The notes: generated by a model from the sequence alone, not told the origin. Positions 43,574 to 60,613 are shown, counted from the first letter of the stretch. The stretch is 64,000 bases of DNA from Rhodococcus wratislaviensis (GCF_900455735.1 NZ_UAUI01000029.1:186001-250000); one strand, 5' to 3'. Numbers and translations are program-made.

Positions 43574-45792
43574 TCCTTGGCCTTCGCCAGCGCCGACGGC
43601 CACCAGATCTTCTTGCCGATGTCGTGGGAGAGCGCCGGGACGAGGATGCTGCGCACGATGATCGTGTCGAGCAGCACACCGAACGCGACCGCGAAACCGA
43701 CCTCGGCGAGGAACACCAGGGGAAGCACGCCCAGCACCGCGAACGTCGCGGCGAGCACGACACCGGCCGACGTGATGACACCGCCGGTCACCGCCAATCC
43801 GCGCAGCACACCGGATTTTGTGCCGTGTTCCTCGGTTTCCTCGCGGACCCGGGTCATCAGGAAGATGTTGTAGTCGATGCCGAGCGCCACGAGGAACACG
43901 AACGCGAACAGCGGGAACGCCGGATCTGCGTTCGCGAAATGGAAGACGTGGGTGAAGAAGAGTCCGCACACCCCGAGGGTCGCCGCGAACGACAGGACCA
44001 CGGTGGCGATGAGGATGATGGGCGTGAGCAGTGCGCGGAGCAAGAGGGCCAGCACGACGAAGATGACGACGAGAACGATCGGGATGATCAGGTTCCGGTC
44101 GTGCACCGACGCCGTCTGCACATCGAGAGTGGTTGCCGTGCTGCCACCGACGAGCGCGTCGGCACCGGGCACGGCGTGCGCCGCGTCGCGCAGGCGTTTC
44201 ACCGTTTCGAGGGCTTCCGGGGAATCGTACGAGTCGGCGAGTGTCACGTTGACGACCATCTGCCCGTCGATCGGTGCGGCCGTGAGGAAGTCGGGTGCAC
44301 ACCCCTGCCCGGCCGCCGACGCCACCGCGGCCGGGTTCGACTTGACGAGTGCGGACAGCTTCTCGACGTCGACCTGCGGGCACACGGCGCCGGGGTCCGT
44401 CGACACCCCGTCCACACCGCTCACCGCCGCGATGACCGCATCCGTCTGATCGGCATTGGTAACGATGACGGCGGGCGCGCCTGCACCCGGATCGAATTTG
44501 GAGTCGTACAACTCCTGACCGACGACGGCGTCGGGTCGGTTGGTGAAGTTCTCCGACGACGACAGCCCGTCCGTCTTCAGACTGCCGATGCCGACGAGGA
44601 ACAGCACGGCCAGCAGCACTGTCGTACCGATCCAGAGGGGGCGGTCCTTGCTTCCGACCTGGGCGGCGATCCTGCCCCACAGACCGTGCGTGGTGAGGTC
44701 CGCGGCCTCGTCCACCTTGGGTTTCCGCGGCCAGAACACCCACCGTCCCGCCGCGGACAGTGCGACGGGCAGGAACGTCATCATCACGAGGTACGTGCAC
44801 GCGATGCCGATCGCGGCGACCGGCCCGAGGCTCTTGTTGGAGTTCAGTTCGGAGAACGTCAGGCACAGCAGGCCGAGGATGACGGTGACCGCCGACGCGG
44901 TGATGGCGGGGGCGGATTCCTTCCACGCCTTGACCATGGCGTCGAACCGGCTGGGGTAGAAGTGCAATTCTTCCCGATATCGGGAGATCAGGAGCAGCGC
45001 ATAGTCGGTGCCCGCACCGATCACGAGGACGAACAGGATGCCCTGACTCTGTCCGGTGAGCGTGAGCACCTCCGCCTTGGCGAGGAAGTAGATGACCATC
45101 GACGCCAGGCCGAGCGCGAGTAGCGCCGAGAAGAGCGGGAAGAACCACAGCACCGGGGAGCGGTACACCACCAGCAGGATCAGGACGACCACGAGCAGAG
45201 CGGCGCCCAGCAGTGCACCGTCGAGCCCGGCGAACGCGTCGATGAACGCCACCAGAAGCCCACCGGGACCGGCCGGAAGCACCTCGAGCCCGGCCGCCGC
45301 GTCCTTCGCTGCGGTGAGGACGTTCTCCTCGGTGACGGCGAGCACGTCGCCGGCAACCGCGGTGCCGTCCTCCTTTGCGACGAGGGGAACGAAGACCGAC
45401 GCCGTGGTGCCGTCCTCGGAGAACTGTGGCTGGGACATCCCTTCGGCGTCGACGCCGTCTACCGCCGCGATGGCCTCACGGGCCTGGGCGACGGCAGCCT
45501 TGTCCTGCTCGGTGAGCGGAGCGTCGCTGTGGAACAGCACGAAACCGGGGATGGTTTCGACCGTGAGGAACTTGGACGATTCGTTGGTGACGATCGTTGA
45601 TTCCGCGGAACTCGACAGGTAGGCGGCGTTGTCGTTCTTCTGGACCTCGGTGAGCTTTCCCTGGAACGAACCCCCGAATCCGCCCGCGAAGAAAGCGATG
45701 ATCGCAATGGCCACGATGGTGAACGCAGGCCAGCGGAATCTGCGCGGCGTCTCGCCGCTGGTGCTCGAGTCCGTCGAATCCAGCTTCGTCAT
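43570..45792 (-). CDS. MMPL-family RND transporter
   Basis: The 740-residue protein has two repeats of one helix, a large extracellular loop and five helices. GAGTDYALLLISRYREEL in the first half and FLVALGIDYNIFLMTRVREE in the second are the MMPL signatures containing the proton-relay Asp-Tyr pair. It is shorter than MmpL3, lacking the cytosolic tail. Substrates in this clade are lipids or drugs. The ATG at 45792 follows GAAGGAG; the longer open frame upstream is spurious. Confidence 0.92.
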   Translation of the reverse strand: MTKLDSTDSSTSGETPRRFRWPAFTIVAIAIIAFFAGGFGGSFQGKLTEVQKNDNAAYLSSSAESTIVTNESSKFLTVETIPGFVLFHSDAPLTEQDKAAVAQAREAIAAVDGVDAEGMSQPQFSEDGTTASVFVPLVAKEDGTAVAGDVLAVTEENVLTAAKDAAAGLEVLPAGPGGLLVAFIDAFAGLDGALLGAALLVVVLILLVVYRSPVLWFFPLFSALLALGLASMVIYFLAKAEVLTLTGQSQGILFVLVIGAGTDYALLLISRYREELHFYPSRFDAMVKAWKESAPAITASAVTVILGLLCLTFSELNSNKSLGPVAAIGIACTYLVMMTFLPVALSAAGRWVFWPRKPKVDEAADLTTHGLWGRIAAQVGSKDRPLWIGTTVLLAVLFLVGIGSLKTDGLSSSENFTNRPDAVVGQELYDSKFDPGAGAPAVIVTNADQTDAVIAAVSGVDGVSTDPGAVCPQVDVEKLSALVKSNPAAVASAAGQGCAPDFLTAAPIDGQMVVNVTLADSYDSPEALETVKRLRDAAHAVPGADALVGGSTATTLDVQTASVHDRNLIIPIVLVVIFVVLALLLRALLTPIILIATVVLSFAATLGVCGLFFTHVFHFANADPAFPLFAFVFLVALGIDYNIFLMTRVREETEEHGTKSGVLRGLAVTGGVITSAGVVLAATFAVLGVLPLVFLAEVGFAVAFGVLLDTIIVRSILVPALSHDIGKKIWWPSALAKAKD

Positions 45793-45875
45793 GGGTTCTC
45801 CTTCGCCGCCCCCGCCAGCAGTGCGTCCCAGTACACCATGTCGAGAGCGCCGGCGACACCGGAAATCCGCGCGCG

Positions 45876-47417
45876 TCAGGCCTCGTCGGACGTTTCGGCG
45901 TAGCAGTCCCGCACCGCCACATCCATCGGGAACCGCACCCGCGTCTCGCCGAACAGCAACCGGGTGGCTACCTCGACCGCGCCCAGCACGTGCCGCGTCG
46001 CCGACTCGGGGTCCCGGGTATGCACCATCACCTCGTCGTGCTGGAAGAAGACGAGTTCGCTGTCCGGGTCGTCGGCCAGCCGGCGCCGCAGGTCCGCGAG
46101 AACGCACAGTGCCCACTCGGATGCCGTGGCCTGCACCACGAAGTTTCGGGTGAATCGGCCGCGGGAACGCGCGTCGCCGTGCGACCAGAAATCGGGGGAC
46201 GGGGGCGGGCACGCCCGGCCGAGCCACGAGTGCACGACCTCGCCGCGTTCACCGGCGCGGGCCGCCCTTTCCACATATTCGACGGCGACGGGAAAGCGGG
46301 TGCGCAGCAGGGTGAGCAGGGAACGGGCCTCACCCGCGGTGGCGCCGTACAGGACACCGAGGATCGCGACCTTCGCCTTGCCCCGATCGCCGTCGAACGT
46401 CTCCGCCGCGACCGGTGCGTACAGGTCGTCGGCGCCCGCGGCGGCCACCATGCGGGCGTCACCCGACATGGCGGCCAGGATGCGGGGTTCGAGTTGGCCG
46501 GCGTCGGCGATGACGAACGTGTGACCGGGGTCGGCGATCACGCTCGACCGCAGCGGTTTCGGAATCTGCAGTGCGCCGCCGCCGCGGCTCGCCCAGCGGC
46601 CGGACACCACGCCGCCGGGGACGTACACGGGCCGGAAACGGTCGTCGCGGACCCAACTGTCCAGCCACTGCCATCCGTTAGTGCTGAACAGCTTCGACAG
46701 ATCCCGGTGGCGCAGGAGCGGCGGCACCGCGGGGTGATCGACCTCGCGCAGCAGGTGCTTGCGGGTCGACGCGAGTTCGATGCCCTCACGGCGAAACGCG
46801 TCGACGACCTCGACGTGGGACGCCGGGTTGATGCGACGGCCGAATGCTGCCCCGATCTCCACGGTCACGTCCTGGATGCGCTGCGGGAGGTCGTACCCGG
46901 CCGGCCGCGGCCCGAGCGCCGCCTCGAGGAAGGTGCGATGGGTACGGCTGGAGAACGGCAGCCCGTCGAAACTCATCTCTGCGGCGGCCAGCGCTCCCGC
47001 GGATTCGGCGGCCACCAGCAGGTCGAGCCGTGCATCGTCACCGATCGTCTTCCGCTGTTCCGCGAAGTCCGCCACCACCTGCGCCGGATCCGTGGTGGGT
47101 GTGGTTTCGAACAGGCCGGGGCGTTCGTCGACGGGTTCGTCCGGCGGTGGCGCGGGAACACCGTCGCGCATGCTGAGGATGGCTTGGGTGAGCGCGAGGT
47201 CCTGGCAGCGCCGCACCCGCACCCCCGCCCGCATCAGCGCCGGGTAGACGGCCGCGGTACTCGTCCAGACCCAGCGGGGATGTTCGGTGACCTCGATGTC
47301 GCGGACCGCCGCCACGACGTCCGAATGGCGACGGGGTGACTCGACCGGAACGCCCGCAGGATCGGTGCGAACGGTCGTCGCGCCACCATCGGCGTCGGGA
47401 ACCAGGACCACTCTCAC
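45876..47417 (-). CDS. family-A DNA polymerase (exonuclease-polymerase-like)
   Basis: The 513-residue protein contains all three family-A polymerase motifs: IADAGQLEPRILAAMSGD (A), KAKVAILGVLYGATAG (B) and FFQHDEVMVHT (C), with both catalytic Asp residues. The N-terminal 170 residues occupy the place of a 3'-5' exonuclease, but its DxE metal motif is not obvious. It is much shorter than PolA and lacks the 5' nuclease. Annotation databases call such proteins bifunctional exonuclease/polymerase. The GTG at 47417 is tentative. A repair or bypass role is plausible. Confidence 0.88.
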   Translation of the reverse strand: MRVVLVPDADGGATTVRTDPAGVPVESPRRHSDVVAAVRDIEVTEHPRWVWTSTAAVYPALMRAGVRVRRCQDLALTQAILSMRDGVPAPPPDEPVDERPGLFETTPTTDPAQVVADFAEQRKTIGDDARLDLLVAAESAGALAAAEMSFDGLPFSSRTHRTFLEAALGPRPAGYDLPQRIQDVTVEIGAAFGRRINPASHVEVVDAFRREGIELASTRKHLLREVDHPAVPPLLRHRDLSKLFSTNGWQWLDSWVRDDRFRPVYVPGGVVSGRWASRGGGALQIPKPLRSSVIADPGHTFVIADAGQLEPRILAAMSGDARMVAAAGADDLYAPVAAETFDGDRGKAKVAILGVLYGATAGEARSLLTLLRTRFPVAVEYVERAARAGERGEVVHSWLGRACPPPSPDFWSHGDARSRGRFTRNFVVQATASEWALCVLADLRRRLADDPDSELVFFQHDEVMVHTRDPESATRHVLGAVEVATRLLFGETRVRFPMDVAVRDCYAETSDEA

Positions 47418-47534
47418 GGGCCCAGTCTGCTCTGCGCCACCGACAGTCGATAATCCGCCGCCGGACGAGGGCAAACCCGCAGGTCGGCACTACACTGAAA
47501 CGCAGACGCTTCTCGCCGGAAGGAGGGGCATCCG

Positions 47535-47744
47535 ATGGCAACCATCGAAGAGTTCGAGCAGAAGGTGACCGACAAGGTGATCGCCGGACTGCACGACAAA
47601 TTCGCCGACTACGAGCGCCGCGGAGTCGGACTCGCCGAACTCGGCGACCCCGATCGGTTCGTCGAACGGATCCTGGCGGCGATGCCCGCCCCGCATCCCT
47701 GGTACGAACAGTTCGGCACGGCCTGGTCGTCCACGCCCGCGTGA
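47535..47744 (+). CDS. small conserved hypothetical protein
   Basis: The 69-residue product is preceded by a strong GGAAGGAGG ribosome site. It starts MATIEEFEQKVTDKVIAGLH and ends with PHPWYEQFGTAWSS. It is probably a soluble helical protein; no motif is recognised. It is divergent from the polymerase gene, with 117 bp between, and its end abuts the convergent YhgE-like gene. Confidence 0.72.
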   Translation: MATIEEFEQKVTDKVIAGLHDKFADYERRGVGLAELGDPDRFVERILAAMPAPHPWYEQFGTAWSSTPA

Positions 47745-47745
47745 C

Positions 47746-49089
47746 TCACGCCCCTGCTGCGTCCACCGGTTCGGGTTCGGTCTGCGCCTTGTGGCGGCGA
47801 TGCAAACCCTTGCGGTCGTAGAACCGGGTGATGACGGCACCGAAGACGAGGCCGATGACGAGGCCGGCGAGGGTCATCCACACGGCGTGGATGAGCCCTG
47901 CGTCGCCCGCGGCGCCGAAGAACATGATGGCGCGAACCCCGATATAGATCTGGTGCATCGGTTCGAACTCGCCGAGCCAGGTGTACAGCCGCGGCGCCGC
48001 CTCGAGCGGGATCGTGCCGCCCGACGATGGCAACGCCAGGACGACGAACACCAGCAGGTTGATGAGCAGGCCCAGGTTGCCGAATGCGGCCATCACGGAC
48101 ATCGCCGTGATCCCGACGGCGGCGATCGCGAAGGCGCCGTACTCCCACAGGGCGAGCGGGTCGGTGATCGGCAGGCCCAGGGCGGAGCTGATCCACAGGT
48201 ACAGACCCGACACGATCATCGCCAGCAGCACCATCACCGCCCACTTGATCAGCAGGGTGTTGAAACGTGAGATCGGGACCGCCTCGTTGTGCAGGTACAG
48301 CGGCCCGACCTCGGTCGGAGTGAATCCGAGCATGCCGTCGATGAGGGTGCTCGCGATGGTCGCACCGGTGAAACCGGCCAGGACGATCAGGAGCGCGTAG
48401 TAGAACGCCGCCAGGCCGAAACCGGTGCCGTCGGGCAGCGGGTTGTGGGCCACGACCCGCACGTCGATGGGGTCGTCGAGTACGAGCCGGCTGGCCCCCG
48501 ACAGTTGGAGGTCGGGGGCGGTCGCCTGGAGTTGCTGCGTCACCTGGGTGGTGAGCTGCTCGCCCATCGTCTGATTGGCCTTGTCCAATGCCATCTCACC
48601 GATGTTCTGGACGAGGTTCGCGCTGATCGTGCCCGCGCGGGGGTTCGTGTAGATCGTGATCACCGGACGTTCGACGTCCCCTGGGATCACGCTCGCCTGG
48701 GCAAGGATGAAGGTGCGCTTCGTGAAGTCGCTCGGTATGACGATCGCGCCGTAGATTTCCCCGTTGTCCAGCGCGGACTGGGCCTGCGCGATCCCGATCT
48801 GCCGGAGGTCGACCTTGTTCGGATCGACACCCTCGACGAGCCCTGCGGCGATCTGGTCGCCGAAATTCTGCTGCTGCGGCGGATCGGAGTTGGGCATGGT
48901 GTCGCCCTCGTCCTGATTGACGAGGGCGATGGGGAAGTGGTTGAGATGCTTGGGGGGATTGAGCATTCCCCCCATGTACAGCGCGGCGAGCAGGGACATG
49001 ACGACGGAGACGAGGAGCAGGGGAGCGATCCAGAACCGTGGTGTCCGGAGCACGCTCATCCTGCCTGCACCGCTGGTTTCGTGAGCCAT
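47746..49089 (-). CDS. YhgE/Pip-like membrane protein (DUF3533/ABC-2-type)
   Basis: The 447-residue protein has one N-terminal helix (FWIAPLLLVSVVMSLLAALY), a 190-residue extracytoplasmic region, and five C-terminal helices. NPPKHLNHFPIALVNQDEGD after helix 1 is characteristic of the YhgE/Pip family, as is DNGEIYGAIVIPSDFTKR. Members include phage-infection protein and ESAT-6/type VII secretion accessory proteins; transport of an unknown molecule is likely. The ATG at 49089 is chosen over one at 49101, whose ribosome site would have no spacing. It lies 75 bp after the carrier protein gene. Confidence 0.82.
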   Translation of the reverse strand: MAHETSGAGRMSVLRTPRFWIAPLLLVSVVMSLLAALYMGGMLNPPKHLNHFPIALVNQDEGDTMPNSDPPQQQNFGDQIAAGLVEGVDPNKVDLRQIGIAQAQSALDNGEIYGAIVIPSDFTKRTFILAQASVIPGDVERPVITIYTNPRAGTISANLVQNIGEMALDKANQTMGEQLTTQVTQQLQATAPDLQLSGASRLVLDDPIDVRVVAHNPLPDGTGFGLAAFYYALLIVLAGFTGATIASTLIDGMLGFTPTEVGPLYLHNEAVPISRFNTLLIKWAVMVLLAMIVSGLYLWISSALGLPITDPLALWEYGAFAIAAVGITAMSVMAAFGNLGLLINLLVFVVLALPSSGGTIPLEAAPRLYTWLGEFEPMHQIYIGVRAIMFFGAAGDAGLIHAVWMTLAGLVIGLVFGAVITRFYDRKGLHRRHKAQTEPEPVDAAGA

Positions 49090-49164
49090 GTCCCCTCGCA
49101 TCCTCCCGTGTCCGGGCCGACCCTGGGATCGACCAGCCGGATCAAGAGTAGGCGGTGGAACCGT

Positions 49165-49413
49165 TCATCGCGCTGCCGTGACCTCGAACCAGGCGTCGAG
49201 TGTCGGCTCGCCGACGAGGTCCACGAGATCCACCTGCACGCCGTCCGCTCGCCATCGTTCGACCAGCGCCATCACGCGCACGGAGTCCATTCCCTCGTCG
49301 AGAAGGTTCGCGGAATCGTCGATCTCGGCGACCGGGACGTCGAGCACGTCGGCTACGTCGGCGCGGATTCGGTCGCGGGTCGGAACTGTGCTGGGAGCGG
49401 AACTCACTGTCAT
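49165..49413 (-). CDS. stand-alone aryl/acyl carrier protein
   Basis: The 82-residue protein is a phosphopantetheine carrier. The attachment serine is in LLDEGMDSVRVMALVERW. It most resembles the ArCP domain fused to the C terminus of EntB/DhbB isochorismatases (also seen in VDLVDLVGEPTLDAWFEV). Here it is a free gene, while the isochorismatase at 59146 lacks a carrier domain. It probably holds the dihydroxybenzoyl starter. An IdeR-like box lies 60 bp upstream, shared with the divergent exporter. Confidence 0.85.
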   Translation of the reverse strand: MTVSSAPSTVPTRDRIRADVADVLDVPVAEIDDSANLLDEGMDSVRVMALVERWRADGVQVDLVDLVGEPTLDAWFEVTAAR

Positions 49414-49473
49414 CCTCCGGTGCGTCGTCGAACCGCGGCCCGTTGAGCCGATTCGACGACATGGGGTAGGTTG

Positions 49474-49492
49474 CTGGGTTAGTGAAGCCTAA
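49474..49492. promoter_or_regulatory. IdeR/DtxR-type iron box, carrier protein/exporter
   Basis: The 19-mer CTGGGTTAGTGAAGCCTAA matches the consensus TTAGGTTAGGCTAACCTAA at 13 positions and keeps the TTAG/CCTAA dyad. It lies between the divergent carrier protein and exporter genes. It is the weakest of the three boxes of this locus. Confidence 0.6.
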
Positions 49493-49552
49493 GCATAGTT
49501 GCTCTCCGCGCGAACGGCGAAACGGAGAGCTGTTGCAACCGAATGTGAATGG

Positions 49553-50824
49553 ATGACAATGGCCGGATTATCGCGATACGCAATCGACTTGACGCCTCTA
49601 CGGACGAGTCGCGAGTTCCGATATATCTTCATTGCCCGCACAATCTCCATCTTCGGTCTGGGTCTGCTGCTGGTGGCGGTGCCGCTGCAGGTGTACGACA
49701 TGACGAATTCCACACTGGCAGTGGGCGCGGCCAGCATCGTCGTGGGCTCGTCGGTGTTCATCGGCACCCTGTTCGGCGGCGTGATCGCCGACCGGTACGA
49801 CCGCAGGCCGGTCATCTCGCTCGCCCGCGCCGCAGCGGGTGTGGCCTTCGCGATTCTCGCGGTCAACGCGTTCCTCCCCACACCCCAGTTGTGGATCATC
49901 TACCTGTGCGGCGTGATCGAGGGGCTCGCCGGCGGCATCTCCGCGACCGCGCTGATGGCGGTGATCCCGTCGCTGCTCCCCAAGGACAAGATGGCCGCCG
50001 CCGGTGCCCTGATGACCGTGATGGCCGACCTCGGCACGGTCGCGTCACCAGCCATCGGTGGTGTGATCATCGCGGCAACGTCCGTGGGCACCAACTACGT
50101 TCTGGCCGCGGTGTCCTCGGGAATCACCGCGTACTGCATCGCCAGGCTGCCGTCGCTGCCGCCGCCGGTCAAGAACACCGAGAGTCCGCTCCGGTCGATC
50201 GCCAGCGGCTTCACCTACGCCGCCAAGGACTCCGTCGTCGGCGGGACGCTGCTGGTCGGGTTCTGCGCCATGATGCTGACCGGCTGGAACGTGCTGCTGC
50301 CCGCCTACGCCAGCCAGGTCCTCCACGCCGGCCCGGCGGCGACCGGACTGCTCTACAGCGCCCCCGCGGTCGGAGCCCTCACCGGATCACTCACGAGTGG
50401 CTGGACGGGAACTGCTCGTCGCGGTGGCCTGATCGTGTTCCTCGCGGCCATGATCGCGTCGGCCGGGCTGATCGGCGTCGGCGCCGTCCCGCTGATCGCG
50501 GTCACGTTCCTCGGGCTCGCCGCACACGGATTCGGCCGCGTTCTCGGTGACATCCTCCGGTACGCGGTCATCCAGACCGAGACGCCCGAGGAATACCGCG
50601 GACGCGTCGCCGGTGTGTGGGGCGCCCAGATCTCCACGGGGTCGGCTGCCGGAGCGCTCGTCGCGGGTGCCGTCGGAGCCGCGGTGGGTCCGCGTGAGGC
50701 GTTCCTGCTCTACGGGGCGGGCGGCATCGTGGTGCTCGCGGTTCTCGCGCTGACCTTGAAGGGGTTGCGCACCTACAGCAGTGCCGCTGCCGAGGAGGAC
50801 GACCTCTCGGCAGCGGCACAGTGA
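49553..50824 (+). CDS. MFS siderophore exporter, EntS-like
   Basis: The 423-residue 12-helix transporter resembles enterobactin exporter EntS: a start with FRYIFIARTISIFGLGLLLV, GGVIADRYDRRPV in the loop after helix 2, and ETPEEYRGRVAGVWGAQIS in the second half. It probably exports the catecholate siderophore made by the NRPS. Two start codons (49553 and 49559) are adjacent; the first is used. An IdeR-like box lies 60 bp upstream. It is convergent with the binding-protein gene. Confidence 0.85.
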   Translation: MTMAGLSRYAIDLTPLRTSREFRYIFIARTISIFGLGLLLVAVPLQVYDMTNSTLAVGAASIVVGSSVFIGTLFGGVIADRYDRRPVISLARAAAGVAFAILAVNAFLPTPQLWIIYLCGVIEGLAGGISATALMAVIPSLLPKDKMAAAGALMTVMADLGTVASPAIGGVIIAATSVGTNYVLAAVSSGITAYCIARLPSLPPPVKNTESPLRSIASGFTYAAKDSVVGGTLLVGFCAMMLTGWNVLLPAYASQVLHAGPAATGLLYSAPAVGALTGSLTSGWTGTARRGGLIVFLAAMIASAGLIGVGAVPLIAVTFLGLAAHGFGRVLGDILRYAVIQTETPEEYRGRVAGVWGAQISTGSAAGALVAGAVGAAVGPREAFLLYGAGGIVVLAVLALTLKGLRTYSSAAAEEDDLSAAAQ

Positions 50825-50840
50825 CGCTGTCGGCTGGGAA

Positions 50841-51901
50841 CTAGCTGGCCTGAGCGTTGTTCGCAGCCTGCGACAGCTGCGGAAGCAGCTTGTCCATCAG
50901 CCACGGCATGCTGAGCACGTTCGGTGAGCTCGACGCGAACACCAGCGGCGGATCGGTGAGGCCGACGTAGGCGTTGTCGCGCACGGCCTTCATCCCGGCG
51001 AACAGCGGGTTCGACTTAACCTCGTTCTGCAGCTCGGGCGACAGGTACCAGGCGAGCAGCACGTCCGGGTTGTACGTCGGCAGCAGTTCCAGGCTGACGG
51101 GAGCCGCGAACTTGGTCTGGTCACTGCTCTCGCGCAACTGCTGAGCAAGCGGGTCGACCGTGAAACCGAGGCTTGCCAGCATCTTCAGGCGAGGATCGGT
51201 GTCGAAGTAGAAGTTGTACGATCCCGGCTCGGTGCCGCTACCGAATGCCACCGTCTTCCCGGCGAACTCGGGGTGCTGCGACTTCGCCTGCGCGAGGGTG
51301 TCCTGAGTCTGGGTCACCAGTGCCTCGGCCTGTGCCGAGCGGCCGAGGGCCTTGCCGACGGTGGTGATCTGGTCTTCCCAGCTGGTCGCCCAGCGACGCT
51401 CCGGGTACGCCACGGTGGGGGCGATGGCCGACAGCTTGTCGTACTGCTCCTGGTTCACGCCCGAGTGCACGGCCAGGATCACGTCGGGGTTGAGCGCCGC
51501 GATCTGCTCGTACGGCATCTCCTTGCTCGACGCCGTCAGCAACGTGGGTTCCGCGTTCGGATCGAGCTCTTCGAGCTTCGCCCGCGACCACGGCAGCAGG
51601 CCGTCGTCGGTTCCCGTGTCCGACTTCATGTTCTGCACGGCGACGGGCACGACGCCGAGCGACAGTGCCGCGTCCTCGCTGCCCCAGCCGAGCGTGACGA
51701 CACGTTCCGGGGCCTCCGTGATCTCCGCGGTGCCGAGCGCCGACGGAATCGACACGGGGAAGGCCGGCGCGTCGGCCTGTCCGGTGGCGGATCCCGCCGC
51801 GTCGGTCGAGTCGGAAGTCGACTCGCTGCAGGCACCCGCGAACAGCGCGGTTGCCGCCATCATCACGATTCCGGCTCTACGCCAGTATCTTCCGGACGTT
51901 T

Positions 51902-51905
<4 letters not shown>
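50841..51905 (-). CDS. iron-siderophore ABC transporter substrate-binding lipoprotein
   Basis: The 354-residue protein has a lipoprotein signal with ATALFAGACSES, the cysteine being the lipid site. The mature part is a FepB/FecB-type class III binding protein (VTLGWGSEDAALSLGVVPVA, YEQIAALNPDVILAVHSG). It would capture the ferric siderophore outside the cell. The ATG overlaps the NRPS stop by 4 bases, coupling uptake to synthesis. No permease or ATPase genes are adjacent, so they must be elsewhere. Confidence 0.9.
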
Positions 51906-58984
<7,079 letters not shown>

Positions 58985-59052
58985 CTAACAGGCACTCCTG
59001 ATGCTTTCGGCTTTCGGGCTTGGGGCTTTCGGGCTTTCAGCTACTCAGCGTG

Positions 59053-59071
59053 TCAGGTTAGCCTAACCACA
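59053..59071. promoter_or_regulatory. IdeR/DtxR-type iron box upstream of the NRPS
   Basis: TCAGGTTAGCCTAACCACA matches the iron-box consensus TTAGGTTAGSCTAACCTAA at 16 of 19 positions, including the full inner palindrome GGTTAGCCTAACC. It lies 69 bp before the NRPS start. Under iron limitation release of IdeR should turn on the NRPS and binding-protein genes. Confidence 0.88.
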
Positions 59072-59145
59072 TGGGCTGTGGTGATCCGACACCGGCGCAG
59101 GCTTCGGAACGAAGCGCTGCGCCGGAGTGGGGTCTTCGGGGCGGC

Positions 59146-59793
59146 TCAGCCGACTTCGAGCGGCGAAAGCGCGGAGACCAGCGCATCCGTGGTGGTCACC
59201 GAACCGCAGCGCTTCGCCGCGTAGGTGAGGGCCATGAGGTGCTCGTCACGGCTGAAATCCGCGGTCGCGTCGGAGACCAGGAACGGCTGCACGTCCGACA
59301 TGAACGCCTCGGCGGCGCTCAGCATGCAGCCCATGTGCGTGTAGACGCCCGTGACGATCAGCTGGTCGCGGCCGTGGTGGCCGAGCAGCTGCCGGAGGTC
59401 GGTGCGCTGGAACGCCGAATACCGCCATTTGGTCACCTGGATGTCGCCCTCGCGGGGGACGAGCGGCTCGACGACCTCGGTATCGCGACCCGACGTCAGT
59501 CCAGGGCCCCAGAAGTCGGCGAGGATGCCGCGGCGCGACGGGTGCTGGTCGCCCGGCTGCATCGTGTAGATCACGGGAATCCCGGCTTCCGAGCACAGTT
59601 CGCGGATCCGGACCATGTTCGCCATCGCAGTCGACATCGGCTCCGACCGCACGTCGTACGCGTCGATGAAGTAGTTCTGCATGTCGTGGACCAGCAGTGC
59701 GGAACGTCGGGGGTCGAGGCGCCAGGACACCTTCGATTCGGGGACCTCGTGAATCTCCGGGATCGTGTAGGTCGAAATAGGCGGGATAGCCAT
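59146..59793 (-). CDS. isochorismatase without carrier domain
   Basis: The 215-residue protein has the isochorismatase core: Asp in [12 protein letters not shown], Lys in [14 protein letters not shown], and [18 protein letters not shown] around the third active-site position. It cleaves isochorismate to 2,3-dihydro-2,3-dihydroxybenzoate and pyruvate. Unlike EntB it ends at the catalytic domain; the carrier is a free gene 10 kb away. The ATG at 59793 follows AGGAA and is preferred over the GTG at 59805. It has its own IdeR-type box. Confidence 0.92.
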   Translation of the reverse strand: MAIPPISTYTIPEIHEVPESKVSWRLDPRRSALLVHDMQNYFIDAYDVRSEPMSTAMANMVRIRELCSEAGIPVIYTMQPGDQHPSRRGILADFWGPGLTSGRDTEVVEPLVPREGDIQVTKWRYSAFQRTDLRQLLGHHGRDQLIVTGVYTHMGCMLSAAEAFMSDVQPFLVSDATADFSRDEHLMALTYAAKRCGSVTTTDALVSALSPLEVG

Positions 59794-59882
59794 ATGGTTC
59801 CTCACTGTCGGTCTTGTCGACGTCTGGGCGTATGCCGCGCGAATCTCGGTGAACGACAGCGCTCCGCCCCACCGCTCGCGCG

Positions 59883-59901
59883 TTCGGTTAGGCTAGCCTT
59901 T
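59883..59901. promoter_or_regulatory. IdeR/DtxR-type iron box upstream of the isochorismatase
   Basis: TTCGGTTAGGCTAGCCTTT matches the iron-box consensus TTAGGTTAGGCTAACCTAA at 15 of 19 positions. It lies 90 bp before the isochorismatase start in the divergent space toward the DUF4178 gene. Confidence 0.82.
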
Positions 59902-60016
59902 GCTACCTGGCTCTGCAATCGCTAGGTGTGTGGGCGCGCGGCGCACAGTAAGGTGACTGACCGGTGGGGGCCGGGCGCCGGTCTCCCGTGCCGGAGCCGC
60001 TGACCAGGAGAGACTG

Positions 60017-60613
60017 TTGACCACGCTGCTGATACTGCTGCTGATCGTCGTCGTGATCGTGGGCATCGTGCTGATCCTGCGGAATCGGGCCGGGAAGAAC
60101 GCCACTCCCGCTGCCCGGGTCGATCCGCTTGCCGACTACCCGGAGGTCTACGACCCGTACAAGATCGGAGTCGGCGACATCATCACGTACGCCGGAATCG
60201 ATCACGTCGTGCGCGGCACCATCACCCTCGACGAAGAGGGATACATCTGGCACGAACACCTCCTCGACGGGTCGACCGGTCAGCGGTGGCTGACCGTCGA
60301 GAACGACGAGGGCAACCTCGACATGACGCTGTGGATGCGCCGCGAGGGCACGGGGCTCGAACCGGACGGTGACGTGATCCTCGACGACAGGGTGCACCGG
60401 CAGATCGAGCGCGGCACCGCCTCGTTCACCGCGGAAGGCACCACCGGGACGGCGCCCCAGGGCATCGTCGACTATGCCGACTACGAGACGGCCGACAAGA
60501 CCGGCCTGCTGTCCTTCGAGCGCTGGGCGCGGACGCAGTCGTGGGAGGTCTCCACGGGCCGCGCCGTCACGCGCGGTGAACTCACCGTGATCCATTCCGG
60601 TCCGCCGCAGTGA
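60017..60613 (+). CDS. DUF4178 protein with N-terminal membrane anchor
   Basis: The 198-residue protein has one N-terminal helix (LLILLLIVVVIVGIVLILR) and a DUF4178 domain of about 140 residues (KIGVGDIITYAGIDHVVRGT, then YIWHEHLLDGSTGQRWLTVE). The domain should lie in the cytosol. Initiation is at TTG 60017 behind AGGAGAGA. It is first of five genes ending in a membrane spermidine synthase, a recurrent set in actinobacteria. The biochemical role of DUF4178 is not established. Confidence 0.85.
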   Translation: MTTLLILLLIVVVIVGIVLILRNRAGKNATPAARVDPLADYPEVYDPYKIGVGDIITYAGIDHVVRGTITLDEEGYIWHEHLLDGSTGQRWLTVENDEGNLDMTLWMRREGTGLEPDGDVILDDRVHRQIERGTASFTAEGTTGTAPQGIVDYADYETADKTGLLSFERWARTQSWEVSTGRAVTRGELTVIHSGPPQ

